59,280 nucleotides of DNA. Source: Roseimaritima sediminicola. Its GTDB lineage: Bacteria > Planctomycetota > Planctomycetia > Pirellulales > Pirellulaceae. Positions 51,528 to 59,280 of the stretch are shown in pieces. The stretch is taken from assembly GCF_009618275.1 (NCBI RefSeq), contig NZ_WIAD01000036.1, positions 1-59,280 of the forward strand. Direction: 5' to 3'. The position numbers and the translations under genes were made by a program. Below the pieces are notes generated by a model. That model was not told the DNA's origin. It did not search any database and was given only the letters and a program-made list of their open reading frames with translations. Position 1 is the first letter of the stretch. Each line of letters starts with the position of its first letter.

Positions 51528-52355
51528 CTATCCGTCCTGTTCGGCGGCAATGACGGTCTGCACGATTTGCCCCATCCGTGGCTCGGCATTGCGTCCCGCC
51601 GCCAGCACTTCGTCGTGACTAGCCACGTGCCGCACATCGGGACAGGCCACGTTGCTGACCATCGACAAGGCCAACACGCGCATGCCCAGTCGTGCCGCGG
51701 TCATCACTTCCGGCACCGTGCTCATCCCCACCACGTCGGCGCCCAGTCGGCGCATCATCCGGTACTCGGCGCGGGTTTCGTAGTTCGGCCCCAGGGTGCC
51801 CAGGTAGGTGCCCGGATGGACGGCAAAACCGCCGCGGCGCCCGGCACCGAACGCATGGGCCGACAAGCGACTGTCATAGACCGCCTCGCAGCGGGAGACC
51901 GTATCCAGATCCCAGTCCGGTGAAGCGCAGCCGAAGCGAGCCGTCGGAAGGCCGTACATCCAATCGACATGGTCGTGGATCACCACGATGTCGCCCACGC
52001 ACAGTTTGGGATTCACGCCACCGGCCGCGTTACTGACAATTAATTTTTCTGCACCCAGCGCCTGCATGACTCGCACGGGCAACGTCACTTGATCGGTGCT
52101 CCAGCCCCCATAGCGATGCAGGCGGCCGGCCAGGGCCACGACCGGCGTATCGGCCAGATAGCCCAGCACCAGTTGGCTGCGGTGACCGCCGGCGGTGCTG
52201 GTGCCGAATCCGGGCAGGTCGGAAAACGGGATTACCACCGGCGAACAAATCGCGTCGGCCAATCCTCCCAGGCCACTGCCCAGCACGATGCCAAAGCGTG
52301 GCCGCAGGTCGGTTCGAGCGGTAATGACCGAAAGGGTACTGTCCAAATTCAACAC
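51528..52355 (-). CDS. purine-nucleoside phosphorylase
   Basis: PNP splits purine nucleosides with phosphate into base and ribose-1-phosphate for salvage. The 275-residue protein has the trimeric class signatures: FGIVLGSGLGGLADA (phosphate loop), TAGGHRSQLVLG, AGRLHRY, KLIVSNAAGGVNPKL, LGTLGPNYETRAEYRMMRR and GMSTVPEVMTA, plus the Asn in MVSNVAC. One position is unusual: the family GRxHxYEG reads GRLHRYGG, so the Glu after Tyr (human Glu89) is Gly. The stop is followed immediately by the ATG of the NosR-like gene, so they are cotranscribed, though no metabolic link is clear. Confidence 0.92.
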   Translation of the reverse strand: MLNLDSTLSVITARTDLRPRFGIVLGSGLGGLADAICSPVVIPFSDLPGFGTSTAGGHRSQLVLGYLADTPVVALAGRLHRYGGWSTDQVTLPVRVMQALGAEKLIVSNAAGGVNPKLCVGDIVVIHDHVDWMYGLPTARFGCASPDWDLDTVSRCEAVYDSRLSAHAFGAGRRGGFAVHPGTYLGTLGPNYETRAEYRMMRRLGADVVGMSTVPEVMTAARLGMRVLALSMVSNVACPDVRHVASHDEVLAAGRNAEPRMGQIVQTVIAAEQDG

Positions 52356-52447
52356 TCAGGCGGCTTTCTGTTTCCGAGAGGATCACCGATGATAAGATCG
52401 CTCGTAAAATAGCGCCTCGCCGGCACAACGAAAAGGCCCGTTAAGCT

Positions 52448-53095
52448 ATGAACCAACCCTTGTCGCCCGACGCCGAAGTCGTCCGCCGGATCCGCGCTGG
52501 AGACACCCGCGCGTGGGAGGATCTGATCGGCCGCTATGAAGGTCGTTTGTTGGCCTTTGCGGAGAGCCGCGTAGGAAATCGGGCGGCCAGCGAAGACATT
52601 GTCCAGGAGGCGTTCGTCGGCTTTCTAACCAGCCTGCCCAACTACGACGGAGCGCGGCCGCTGGAAAGTTATCTGTTTTCGATCTGTGCCTACAAGTTAA
52701 CCGATTACCTGCGTCGCGAAGGACGCCGCCCCACGCTGCGGCTCGATGGCCCCGGTCGACGAGGCGACGAGTCGGCGGCGTGGCAGTTGCCCGGTTCGGC
52801 ACGACCGGCCAGCAGTATCGCCCGCAGCGTCGAACGCAAACGCTTGGAAGAGCAAGCCGTCGAGCAAGCCATCGAGCAGCAGATCGAGCGCTGGAAACAA
52901 CGCGGTGACTGGACCAAATTAATGTGTCTGGAACTGCTGTTCGTCCGCGGCGTCGGCAACAAGCAGGCCGCCGACGAACTGGGCCTGAGCGAACAGCAGG
53001 TGGCCAACTACAAAAGCGACTTTCAAATCCGCCTGAAAGCCATCATCCGCCGCCAGGACCTCAGCCCGGAAGTGTTTCCCGAGCTGGATGCCTGA
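52448..53095 (+). CDS. ECF-like RNA polymerase sigma factor
   Basis: The 215-residue protein has sigma region 2 (about 10-85: EVVRRIRAGDTRAWEDLIGR, ASEDIVQEAFVGFLTSLPNY, LESYLFSICAYKLTDYLRRE) and a C-terminal region 4-like helix-turn-helix (about 150-205: KQAADELGLSEQQVANYKSD). There is no region 1 or 3, so it is an alternative sigma factor of the extracytoplasmic type. No anti-sigma gene is adjacent; the exported PDZ protein lies convergent downstream. Planctomycetes have many such factors, and the regulon cannot be predicted. Confidence 0.9.
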   Translation: MNQPLSPDAEVVRRIRAGDTRAWEDLIGRYEGRLLAFAESRVGNRAASEDIVQEAFVGFLTSLPNYDGARPLESYLFSICAYKLTDYLRREGRRPTLRLDGPGRRGDESAAWQLPGSARPASSIARSVERKRLEEQAVEQAIEQQIERWKQRGDWTKLMCLELLFVRGVGNKQAADELGLSEQQVANYKSDFQIRLKAIIRRQDLSPEVFPELDA

Positions 53096-53104
53096 GACTC
53101 GTCC

Positions 53105-53130
53105 GTAGCTGAAGTCGCCAGACTTTGGAC
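53105..53130. repeat. 26-bp dispersed repeat, forward copy
   Basis: GTAGCTGAAGTCGCCAGACT continuing to TTGGAC. The reverse complement is found at 55528-55553 with one change. The two copies bracket the PDZ and GNAT genes in opposite orientation. Confidence 0.8.
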
Positions 53131-53196
53131 TTCCTCGCCGCGTCGATCCAAACGTTGGCGAGATCGGCTTGCCCGTCATCGAACGCGGACGCCCCG

Positions 53197-54243
53197 CTAC
53201 GAATCGTCTTGCGAAGATTCCAGTTGCTCGACGCGGTCGCGCAGCCGCCCGACCTCCTCGCGCAGCTCCCGCAGCAGTCGCCGCAGTTCCGCCGTCTCCC
53301 CGGTCGCGGTTTCGCCCGCCTCGGCGGGATCTGTGGAAGCCGCGTCGCCGGGATCCTGCGGCTGCGGCAAATCGGCCGGGGCCGCGATCGACGGAGGGCC
53401 TACCGGCATCGAGTCTGCCGGAGTGGGGTCGCCGAGCACGGGAGCCATGGCGGTCAACGTTGCGGTGGTTTGCGAGACCTCGCCGTCGCGCTGGAACTCG
53501 ATCGTCACTTGCTGGCCGGGCTGGGTGGCCCGCATCCGCCGAGCGACATCGATGGCTCCGTCGACCGCCACGCCATCGATCTGCCGGATCTGGTCTCCGG
53601 GAAGCAGGCCTGCCGCGGCGGCTGCGGAACCGGGAACCACGGTGCTGATGCGGACGTGCGACGCCGCCGCGTCCTCGCTGGGGCGGACGTTTTCGACGAC
53701 CACGCCCAAGCGGCCATGTTGGGCCAGGGGGATGGCCGGTTGCGGGACGTCTGCCGAGTCGCGATCGGGACGGGGGCCGGGCAGCGGTCCGCCCTGCGGC
53801 AGGGTAGGCCGAGCCAGCACGCGGGGATCGGCCTGCAGCGTCGCCGTGGCGACCACCGGTTGGCCATCGCGGAGGACCTTGATCTCCACTTCCTCGCCGA
53901 CGCGGCGCTGGGCCATGAAGGCGGTCAGGTCTTCGATGCTGGAAATCGGTTGCTCGCCCAGCTGGACAATCTGGTCACCGGGCTCGAGACCCGCTTGGGC
54001 CGCCGCCGTTTCGGGTTGTACCCGGTCCACATGCACGCTGCGGACGCCGTCCTCGGTCCGCTCTTCGGCTTGAAAACCCAGCAGCGGGCGCGGCGGTCCC
54101 AGTTCCGGACGAACCGCCGGCGGCGGCGCAACCGGATCCAACAGCGGCGCGTTTTGCAAGCGATCTCGCAGCCTCTCCAGCACCCCCTGGGCAGAAACCA
54201 CACCGCAGCTGAGCAGCATCATCGGGATCAGAATCCAACGCAT
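53197..54243 (-). CDS. exported protein with two PDZ domains and a coiled-coil tail
   Basis: The 348-residue protein has a signal peptide (MRWILIPMMLLSCGVVSAQG), a PDZ domain at about 53-136 (VQPETAAAQAGLEPGDQIVQ), a second at about 173-256 (VVPGSAAAAAGLLPGDQIRQ) and a C-terminal coiled coil (about 312-347: LRRLLRELREEVGRLRDRVE). No protease or other catalytic domain is present, so it is probably a periplasmic scaffold or adaptor. The linker regions are Pro/Ala-rich. It converges with the sigma-factor gene and is divergent from the GNAT gene. Confidence 0.85.
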   Translation of the reverse strand: MRWILIPMMLLSCGVVSAQGVLERLRDRLQNAPLLDPVAPPPAVRPELGPPRPLLGFQAEERTEDGVRSVHVDRVQPETAAAQAGLEPGDQIVQLGEQPISSIEDLTAFMAQRRVGEEVEIKVLRDGQPVVATATLQADPRVLARPTLPQGGPLPGPRPDRDSADVPQPAIPLAQHGRLGVVVENVRPSEDAAASHVRISTVVPGSAAAAAGLLPGDQIRQIDGVAVDGAIDVARRMRATQPGQQVTIEFQRDGEVSQTTATLTAMAPVLGDPTPADSMPVGPPSIAAPADLPQPQDPGDAASTDPAEAGETATGETAELRRLLRELREEVGRLRDRVEQLESSQDDS

Positions 54244-54351
54244 CGCTATTCCTTTACGTTTTGCCGTAGACTTTCAGATCATTGACTGTCAGAAATTCTA
54301 CTGCGAGACCCCGCTACGAATACACATCTCCTGTCGCCTTCGTCCGATCCG

Positions 54352-55326
54352 ATGCCCGAATCTTCGTCCTCGCTGTCCCCTGCCCTGCCTGGCCAACTGG
54401 CCGATCTGCCCCAGCTTGCCCAGTTCGCGATGGCCTCGATGTCGATCGGACGCCAGCACCTGGCGATGGCACAGTTGTCCGATGCCTTGAAGAACCGCGG
54501 AGCGGAAGACGTTTTTATCAGCCACGTTCAGGCGGCGAGCCGAACCGTGGCCGCGGCGGTGGCCACTCGCATCGCCGCCGACGCCGCCATGTTGGTGGGC
54601 TGTGATCAGGAGACTTCGCAGCCCGGGACGAAGGCCCTGGTGGCCTGTCTGGAGGGCCTGCATCAACAGATCGCGGAGGCGGGCATTCGGTTTGTGCAGG
54701 CCTGTTGGGACGTCGATGGGGAAACGCCGCCATTCGCAGCGGCAGGCTACGAAGCCATCGCCCGGTTGGATTATCTTTCTGCGCGGATGCCAGCCGAGCC
54801 GGTCGCCGAGGCAACGCTGGCGGGTGAATCACGGCAGACGCCGGATGCACCATCACCGGCAGAAGATCGTTTGGTGGTCTGTCCGATCGATCCTCGGCAA
54901 GCGGACCAGCAGCGGCGGATGACGAAGATCGTCACCGAAACGTTCGTCGGGACCCAGGACTGCCCGGCGCTGAATCGCTACCGGACGCCCAGCGATATTG
55001 TGGCGGCGTACCTGGAATCTCCGGCCTTCGACCCGTCGGGTTGGTCGATTCTGCAGTGGCAACAACAGGACGTGGCCTGCGTGATCACGACGCCCTACGT
55101 CGAGGCCCGGACGCTGGAGCTGACCTATATGGGCGTGGTGCCGGGGCAGCGGGGACGCGGCTGGGGCCGGCAGCTGATCGACGAAGCGTTTCGGATCGCC
55201 CGCCGTTTGCGGTGCGAGGAGCTGATGTTGGCGGTCGATCAAGCCAACACCCCGGCGCGGCACGTTTATCACCAAGCCGGCTTCCAGACCATCGCCAGCG
55301 AAGCCGTCTGGGGCCGCGTCCCCTAG
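54352..55326 (+). CDS. GNAT-family N-acetyltransferase
   Basis: The 324-residue protein has a C-terminal GNAT domain (about 180-324) with the acetyl-CoA pyrophosphate loop GVVPGQRGRGWGRQLIDEAF and the following VDQANTPARHVYHQAGFQTI, the usual motif A and B. The N-terminal half (about 15-165) looks like a second, degenerate GNAT-like region (FAMASMSIGRQHLAMAQLSD, FVQACWDVDGETPPFAAAGY, EAIARLDYLS), as in tandem-GNAT proteins. The acceptor is unknown. Downstream lies a repeat cluster, then hemP on the other strand. Confidence 0.87.
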   Translation: MPESSSSLSPALPGQLADLPQLAQFAMASMSIGRQHLAMAQLSDALKNRGAEDVFISHVQAASRTVAAAVATRIAADAAMLVGCDQETSQPGTKALVACLEGLHQQIAEAGIRFVQACWDVDGETPPFAAAGYEAIARLDYLSARMPAEPVAEATLAGESRQTPDAPSPAEDRLVVCPIDPRQADQQRRMTKIVTETFVGTQDCPALNRYRTPSDIVAAYLESPAFDPSGWSILQWQQQDVACVITTPYVEARTLELTYMGVVPGQRGRGWGRQLIDEAFRIARRLRCEELMLAVDQANTPARHVYHQAGFQTIASEAVWGRVP

Positions 55327-55341
55327 TGGCATAGGAAACCA

Positions 55342-55487
55342 GTGGCATAGGCTTCCAGCCTGTGAGCGCGTTTGTTCTCGGCTGAGACAGCCGAGCTACT
55401 CTGTGGCATAGGCTTCCAGCCTGTGAGCGCGTTTGTTCTCGGCTGAGACAGCCGAGCTACTCTGTGGCATAGGCTTCCAGCCTGTGA
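55342..55487. repeat. 61-bp tandem unit built on the REP-like hairpin
   Basis: Units beginning GTGGCATAGGCTTCCAGCCT start at 55342, 55403 and 55464 (period 61; the third is partial). Each full unit also contains the hairpin CTCGGCTGAGACAGCCGAG. A degenerate short copy precedes them at 55326-55335. The region separates the GNAT gene and hemP. Confidence 0.9.
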
Positions 55488-55527
55488 AAACCGTGCCGGT
55501 GCTCGATACGACGCCGCTCGCCTCTGC

Positions 55528-55553
55528 GTCCAAAGTCTGGCGACTTCGGCTAC
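55528..55553. repeat. 26-bp dispersed repeat, inverted copy
   Basis: GTCCAAAGTCTGGCGACTTC followed by GGCTAC, inverse of the copy at 53105-53130 with one substitution. It ends one base before the hemP stop codon. Confidence 0.8.
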
Positions 55554-55754
55554 CTATTTAGTCAGGATTAATTTTCCCTGGCGCGTTTTGCGGAGGCGGT
55601 ACAGTTGCCCCTCGTGCTCGATCCAGATTTCTTCGCCGCAGTGGGCCAGGTCCTGGAAACGGACAATCTTCGAACCCACGTGCGTGCGCCACGCTTCGGT
55701 GGCGGCGGCGTTGGCGGCGGCCGGGACGCTGCGAGGCGGTTGAGAATCGGTCAT
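55554..55754 (-). CDS. hemP: hemin uptake protein HemP
   Basis: The C-terminal 40 residues show the HemP pattern: a variable start then [20 protein letters not shown] and GKLILTK at the end, which is the family's signature. HemP is a small cytoplasmic protein (about 60 residues) found in iron- and haem-uptake operons, reported to act in induction of haem uptake. With the ATG at 55754 it has 66 residues; ATGs at 55799 and 55826 would lengthen it. The Fur-box-like palindrome about 77 bases upstream supports iron regulation. No haem-receptor gene is adjacent. Confidence 0.88.
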   Translation of the reverse strand: MTDSQPPRSVPAAANAAATEAWRTHVGSKIVRFQDLAHCGEEIWIEHEGQLYRLRKTRQGKLILTK

Positions 55755-55820
55755 GGAAGGGCTGCGTGGGAGGTCGAAGGAACTTTTCTTTCGAACCATT
55801 CTTGCCAAGCGGCCGCCGTC

Positions 55821-55851
55821 TCGCAATACTTATTGAGACTGATTCGCAATA
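55821..55851. promoter_or_regulatory. Fur-box-like operator between hemP and the DUF1559 operon
   Basis: TATTGAGA-CTGAT-TCGCAATA (55831-55851) is a palindrome with seven of eight arm positions paired and is close to the Fur consensus TATTGAGAATNATTCTCAATA in form. A further TCGCAATA lies just ahead (55823-55830), giving three tandem elements as Fur sites often have. It lies between divergent hemP (minus) and the pseudopilin gene (plus), so it can control both. No Fur gene is in the window to test this. Confidence 0.65.
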
Positions 55852-56078
55852 TCAGTGCGTTTCGGTATCTCGACGACGCAGCAAGCCAGGTCGGCGGTTC
55901 TTGACCGCGACCAGCCAGCCACGCTCGAACCGTTTCCGCCCGACCCGCTGTCCGCGACCCTCGCGGCCGATGCTCCCGCCGCCGCTGCGTTGCGGTGGTT
56001 CGGCCCAAGGATCCTGCCCAGCGGTATCGCGACGGATGCTTTTTGCCCGTGTGCCCCGTTTGCTGGAGTATCCAATTC

Positions 56079-57071
56079 ATGGATCCGTCTCAACCCTCGC
56101 GCGCTCTGTGCGCGTCGTCCTCGGCCCTACCTCTTGGGACCCCTCTGCCGTCTCCCCAAGCATCTCGTCCCCAACCATCGCGTCCAGCAGAACCGAGGGC
56201 TCGAAGCCGGCGGCGGGCTGCCGGCGCGGGGTTTACCTTGGTTGAGTTGTTGGTCGTGATCGCGATCATCGGCATGTTGGTGGCGTTGTTGCTGCCGGCG
56301 GTGCAGGCGGCTCGCGAGGCGGCGCGGCGGATGCAGTGCAGCAACAATCTCAAACAGATCGGTTTGGCGCTGCATAACTATCACGACACCCACGGTTGTT
56401 TTCCCGAAGGTTCGCAGCAGAGCAATATGATCGGCCCGCTGACCGGCGTGCTGCCGTTTTTAGAGCAGGGCAACACCTTCCAGCACTTCGACTTTGCGCA
56501 GTCCTATAGCGCGCCCTACAACCAACAGGTGGGCGCCCAAACCATTCCCACCTACTTGTGTCCGTCGATGACGTTGCCTCGCGACGTGCCGGATACCCGC
56601 AACGGCGAGACGGGCGGCCCGAGCAGTTACTTGGCTTGTGAGGGCACGGCTTCTTACATGCCGCAGGCCGATGGCATGTTCGGCTTGAACTGGACCGCTT
56701 ACGGTTTTCGCAACCCCGCGGTCCGCTTCGCCGACCTGCTCGACGGCACCAGCAACACGCTGGCCTTTGGTGAAACGACTTACGACATGGCCGATTACTT
56801 GTGGCGGCCGCCCGCGGCGGATGCGGGGCAAGTGAAATGGGGCACGGCTCGCTGGGTGGTCGGTTATCCGGTCGTCTCGCTGGGCACGACGTTGAAGGAT
56901 TTGAATGTTCACAACGCGGCCAACAACGGCGGCTTTCAGAGCATGCATCCGGGCGGCGTTCAGTTCTTGTACGGCGACGGCGGTGTCCGTTTTTCGGCCG
57001 ACACGCTCGACCGCGACCTGCTCCATGCGCTCGCAACGCGCAGCGGTGGCGAAGTCGTAGGAGGCCGGTGA
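56079..57071 (+). CDS. pseudopilin-like DUF1559 protein
   Basis: From the ATG at 56079, preceded by GGAG at about 56065, the 330-residue protein has a Pro/Arg-rich leader (1-51) and the prepilin motif G/FTLVELLVVIAIIGMLVA, with Phe52 after the cleavage point and the Glu at +5. A DUF1559 domain follows: MQCSNNLKQIGLALHNYHD, YLCPSMTLPRD, the LLDGTSNTLAFGETTYDM block and FQSMHPGGVQFLYGDGGVRF. The leader is longer than in typical prepilins. The protein is expected in the cell envelope. The lipoprotein gene overlaps its stop by one base (TGATG), and the kelch gene follows. Confidence 0.9.
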   Translation: MDPSQPSRALCASSSALPLGTPLPSPQASRPQPSRPAEPRARSRRRAAGAGFTLVELLVVIAIIGMLVALLLPAVQAAREAARRMQCSNNLKQIGLALHNYHDTHGCFPEGSQQSNMIGPLTGVLPFLEQGNTFQHFDFAQSYSAPYNQQVGAQTIPTYLCPSMTLPRDVPDTRNGETGGPSSYLACEGTASYMPQADGMFGLNWTAYGFRNPAVRFADLLDGTSNTLAFGETTYDMADYLWRPPAADAGQVKWGTARWVVGYPVVSLGTTLKDLNVHNAANNGGFQSMHPGGVQFLYGDGGVRFSADTLDRDLLHALATRSGGEVVGGR

Positions 57072-57514
57072 TGCGTGTCGCTAGCCGTCCGGCGCATCGC
57101 GTCCGGTGGGTCTCCGGGGCCATCTTGGCCGGTCTCATGCTGACCGGTTGCGGAGGCGAACCGCCCGTGGTGCGGGCGGCCGTCGAGGGCGAAGTCACCT
57201 TGGACGGGCGGCCGCTCGACGGGGTCCTGGTTCGCTTTGTGCCCCAGCAACACGGTCGCGGAGCGGCCGCGGCGGTCGACCAGGGGCGGTTCCAGTTGCC
57301 GGTCGAAAGCGGACCGAGCGTCGGCGAGCACGATGTCGTATTTACGACTGCGGAGCCGGAGCTTGCCGAAGCGGTTGCGGCGATGAAGCAAGGTAGCCGC
57401 GATCCGTTGGGCGTTCGCGCGGTCCCGCTGGCCTACCAAAAACCCGGTCGCGTTCATGCAACCGTGACAGAACAGGGCGATAATCGATTCGAGTTTCGCC
57501 TTCGTTCCCGATGA
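57071..57514 (+). CDS. putative lipoprotein with a transthyretin-like beta domain
   Basis: The 147-residue protein has a signal with lipobox LTGCGG (Cys27). The mature part begins EGEVTLDGRPLDGVLVRFVP, the pattern of carboxypeptidase regulatory-like/transthyretin-like domains that often accompany DUF1559 proteins in planctomycete operons. The remaining strands (GRFQLPVESGPSVGEHDVVF, GRVHATVTEQGDNRFEFRL) fit this fold. Translation is coupled to the pseudopilin (TGATG overlap). The role is unknown; cell-surface anchoring or assembly of the pseudopilin partner is possible. Confidence 0.82.
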   Translation: MRVASRPAHRVRWVSGAILAGLMLTGCGGEPPVVRAAVEGEVTLDGRPLDGVLVRFVPQQHGRGAAAAVDQGRFQLPVESGPSVGEHDVVFTTAEPELAEAVAAMKQGSRDPLGVRAVPLAYQKPGRVHATVTEQGDNRFEFRLRSR

Positions 57515-57548
57515 GTTCCGATTTCCCTTCCTCACCATGAAATAAAAA

Positions 57549-59183
57549 ATGTTAAAAATACGACGAACCTTTTTTCTGTCTTCCCTTTTTCTGGTAGCCG
57601 TGATTTCCGCATCGCACTCGGCTCTCGCCCACTTTCCTTTCCTGGTGACCGATGACCAGCAGCAACCGGTGCTGTTCTTTGGAGAGGGCTTAAGTGATCG
57701 CACCTATCATTTGCCGGAGTCGCTGAAGACGTTCCCGGTCCAAGTCCAGGGTGGCGAAGAATCCCCTGGCGAGATCCAGTGGCAGGCGGTCGACGAGGAG
57801 CATCTGGTGGGCCTGCGTGCGGGCCAGAGTGTGGCTCCGGGCAGCCTGCTGGTGGGCAGCAAGCCCTACGGCGTCTACCACGGATCCAAGTTGGTTTACT
57901 ATGCCCAGCACTTCACCGGCGAGCGGCCCGCCGCATGGCCCGAGCCGGCCGATTCGCTGCCGCTGCGGGCGACGCTGAAGCCCGGCGACGAAGCGTTGAC
58001 CGTGCACGTCGCTTGGCAGGACGGTCCTTTGGTCGATGCCAAAGTGCAGTTGTTCGATCGTGCCGGAGAAACGCTGGCCGAGGTCAAGACCGACAAACAG
58101 GGTGCTGCGGCGCTGCCGCTGGAGAAGCTGGTCGATGGCCAGCATGCCCTGCTGGTCGGATTCACCGATGCCGACAGCCGGGGCGATTATCAAGGCGAAG
58201 CCTTCGATTCGGCTTCGCACTACTTGAGCGTTACCTTCAACTGGCCCGCGGCCGTCCGCGTCGGCCGTTCGGACCTGCCCGACTTGCCCACCGAGCTGAC
58301 CAGCTTTGGCGGCGCGATCGCCGGCGACCACCTGTACCTGTACGGCGGTCACATCGGCGAGGCTCACTCCTATTCGACGGCTGAGCAGTCCGACGCCCTC
58401 TGGGCCCTCGATCTGGCTCAAGGCGGCGACGCCCAGTGGCGAGAGCTGGCCAATGGGCCCCGCCTGCAGGGCTTGGCGATGGTCGCCCACGGCGACAATC
58501 TGGTGCGTCTGGGCGGCTTTACCGCCAAGAACGCCGAAGGGGACGAGCACGACTTGCACTCCCAAGCCACGGTCAGCCGTTTCGACGCCGCGGTAAATCG
58601 CTGGACCGATCTGACGCCCCTGCCCGAGCCGCGTTCGTCGTTCAATGCCACGGTTCTGGGCGACCGCCTCTACGTCGTGGGCGGCTGGAACATGGCCGGC
58701 GATCAAGAAACCCAGTGGCACACCACCGCGTGGTCGGCGGACCTCGGCGAAGACAAGTTGACGTGGGAACCATTGGCCAAACCGCCGTTTGTCCGCCGCG
58801 CGTTATCGGTCGCCGCGCACAACGGCAAGGTGTACGCCGTCGGAGGCATGCAGCAGGAAGGCGGCGTCAGCACCCGCACCGACATCTACGACCCGAAGAC
58901 CGACAGCTGGCAACAGGGCCCGGATCTGGTGGGTGAATCGATGGCCGGGTTCGGCTGCTGGGCGCAGTCGCTCGGTGGCCGGTTGTACGTCAGCACGGTC
59001 GAAGGCACCGTGCAGCGTTTGGACGAACAGGCCGGTCGCTGGGAAGTGGTCGGAACCTACTATCCCGGGCGATTCTTTCACTGCATGTTGCCCGCCGACG
59101 AACAAACGATGTTGATGGTCGGCGGAGCCAATATGAGCATCGGCCGGTTCACCGAGATCGAAAAGGTGGTCGTGGAAGATTAA
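57549..59183 (+). CDS. exported DUF4198-like and kelch-repeat protein
   Basis: The 544-residue protein has a signal peptide (about 1-27, cleavage near ALA-HF), a DUF4198-like N-terminal domain (about 28-235, starting HFPFLVTDDQQQPVLFFGEG; DUF4198 resembles Ni/Co transport-associated periplasmic proteins), and a kelch-type beta-propeller (about 240-540) with repeats such as GGAIAGDHLYLYGGHIGEAH, LGDRLYVVGGWNMAG and HNGKVYAVGGMQQEGG. It is third in the operon downstream of the Fur-like site. A secreted or envelope-bound binding protein for a metal or metallophore is the simplest inference. The ATG at 57549 gives a good signal peptide. Confidence 0.86.
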   Translation: MLKIRRTFFLSSLFLVAVISASHSALAHFPFLVTDDQQQPVLFFGEGLSDRTYHLPESLKTFPVQVQGGEESPGEIQWQAVDEEHLVGLRAGQSVAPGSLLVGSKPYGVYHGSKLVYYAQHFTGERPAAWPEPADSLPLRATLKPGDEALTVHVAWQDGPLVDAKVQLFDRAGETLAEVKTDKQGAAALPLEKLVDGQHALLVGFTDADSRGDYQGEAFDSASHYLSVTFNWPAAVRVGRSDLPDLPTELTSFGGAIAGDHLYLYGGHIGEAHSYSTAEQSDALWALDLAQGGDAQWRELANGPRLQGLAMVAHGDNLVRLGGFTAKNAEGDEHDLHSQATVSRFDAAVNRWTDLTPLPEPRSSFNATVLGDRLYVVGGWNMAGDQETQWHTTAWSADLGEDKLTWEPLAKPPFVRRALSVAAHNGKVYAVGGMQQEGGVSTRTDIYDPKTDSWQQGPDLVGESMAGFGCWAQSLGGRLYVSTVEGTVQRLDEQAGRWEVVGTYYPGRFFHCMLPADEQTMLMVGGANMSIGRFTEIEKVVVED

Positions 59184-59215
59184 CCGCGGCTGTTGCCTCG
59201 TACGAGTACGGTTTT

Positions 59216-59280
59216 CCACAGGCTGGAAGCCTATGCCACTGGTTCACAGGCTGGAAGCCTATGCCACTGGTTCACAGGCT
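59216..59280 (-). repeat. REP-like hairpin repeats at the window edge
   Basis: Copies of CACAGGCTGGAAGCCTATGC followed by CAC at 59217 and 59244, with a third cut by the end of the window (59271-59280). They follow the kelch gene stop by about 33 bases. Confidence 0.9.

Overview
The window is typical of a planctomycete of the Pirellulaceae (order Pirellulales). The DNA is GC-rich, the genes are scattered in short mixed-strand clusters, and several family markers occur together: two DUF1559 pseudopilin-like proteins with N-terminal FTLVELL motifs, a DUF1080 protein, an SHD1-domain protein, a giant LEPR-XLL/dockerin surface protein, and many copies of a short hairpin repeat between genes. I cannot fix the genus. 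I saw no rRNA, tRNA, CRISPR array, prophage or transposase gene.

Layout. 0-5.7 kb: a short GT2 glycosyltransferase, HisI, a RidA-like protein, a small conserved protein with its own terminator, a YjbQ-family protein and a sensor kinase with a haem-type CX3CH motif. 5.9-13.1 kb: envelope proteins rich in tandem repeats (SHD1 and DUF4129), GrpB, lipoproteins and a polytopic membrane protein. 13.3-25.7 kb: an HtrA-type protease; an overlapping operon of glgC, an exported protein and an octahaem cytochrome with TPR; an ABC-2 exporter; a short P-II protein with a nuclease/phosphatase; a DUF1080 protein; a cyclophilin. 25.7-38.6 kb: core functions (YmdB, RNase Y, TilS, ProB; an acyl-chain cluster of dehydratase, ACP, dehydratase and ketosynthase; a parvulin; Mfd). 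39.1-40.5 kb: a Gfo/Idh/MocA oxidoreductase and a zinc-ribbon protein.

The most interesting part is 40.7-59.2 kb. A cobalamin riboswitch (minus strand, about 47.96-48.17 kb) precedes a two-gene unit: a pseudopilin-like DUF1559 protein carrying an N-terminal DUF1289 cysteine module, then a 1984-residue surface protein with three DUF4465 domains, Calx-beta-like repeats and a dockerin. About 8 kb further on, a Fur-box-like operator lies between divergent hemP and a second DUF1559 unit (pseudopilin, lipoprotein, DUF4198-kelch protein). The window therefore holds two pseudopilin-plus-surface-protein units, one under apparent B12 control and one under apparent iron control. I infer that they are nutrient-capture systems of the planctomycete envelope. 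Between them lie a hairpin-rich array of about 330-bp repeats, a NosR-like flavin/iron-sulfur membrane protein, purine nucleoside phosphorylase, an ECF-type sigma factor, a PDZ protein and a GNAT acetyltransferase.

Repeats are a second theme. There is a REP-like hairpin repeat at six loci, two copies of a MITE-like palindrome (one disrupted by a second small inverted-repeat element), long palindromes between genes, and several short tandem duplications.
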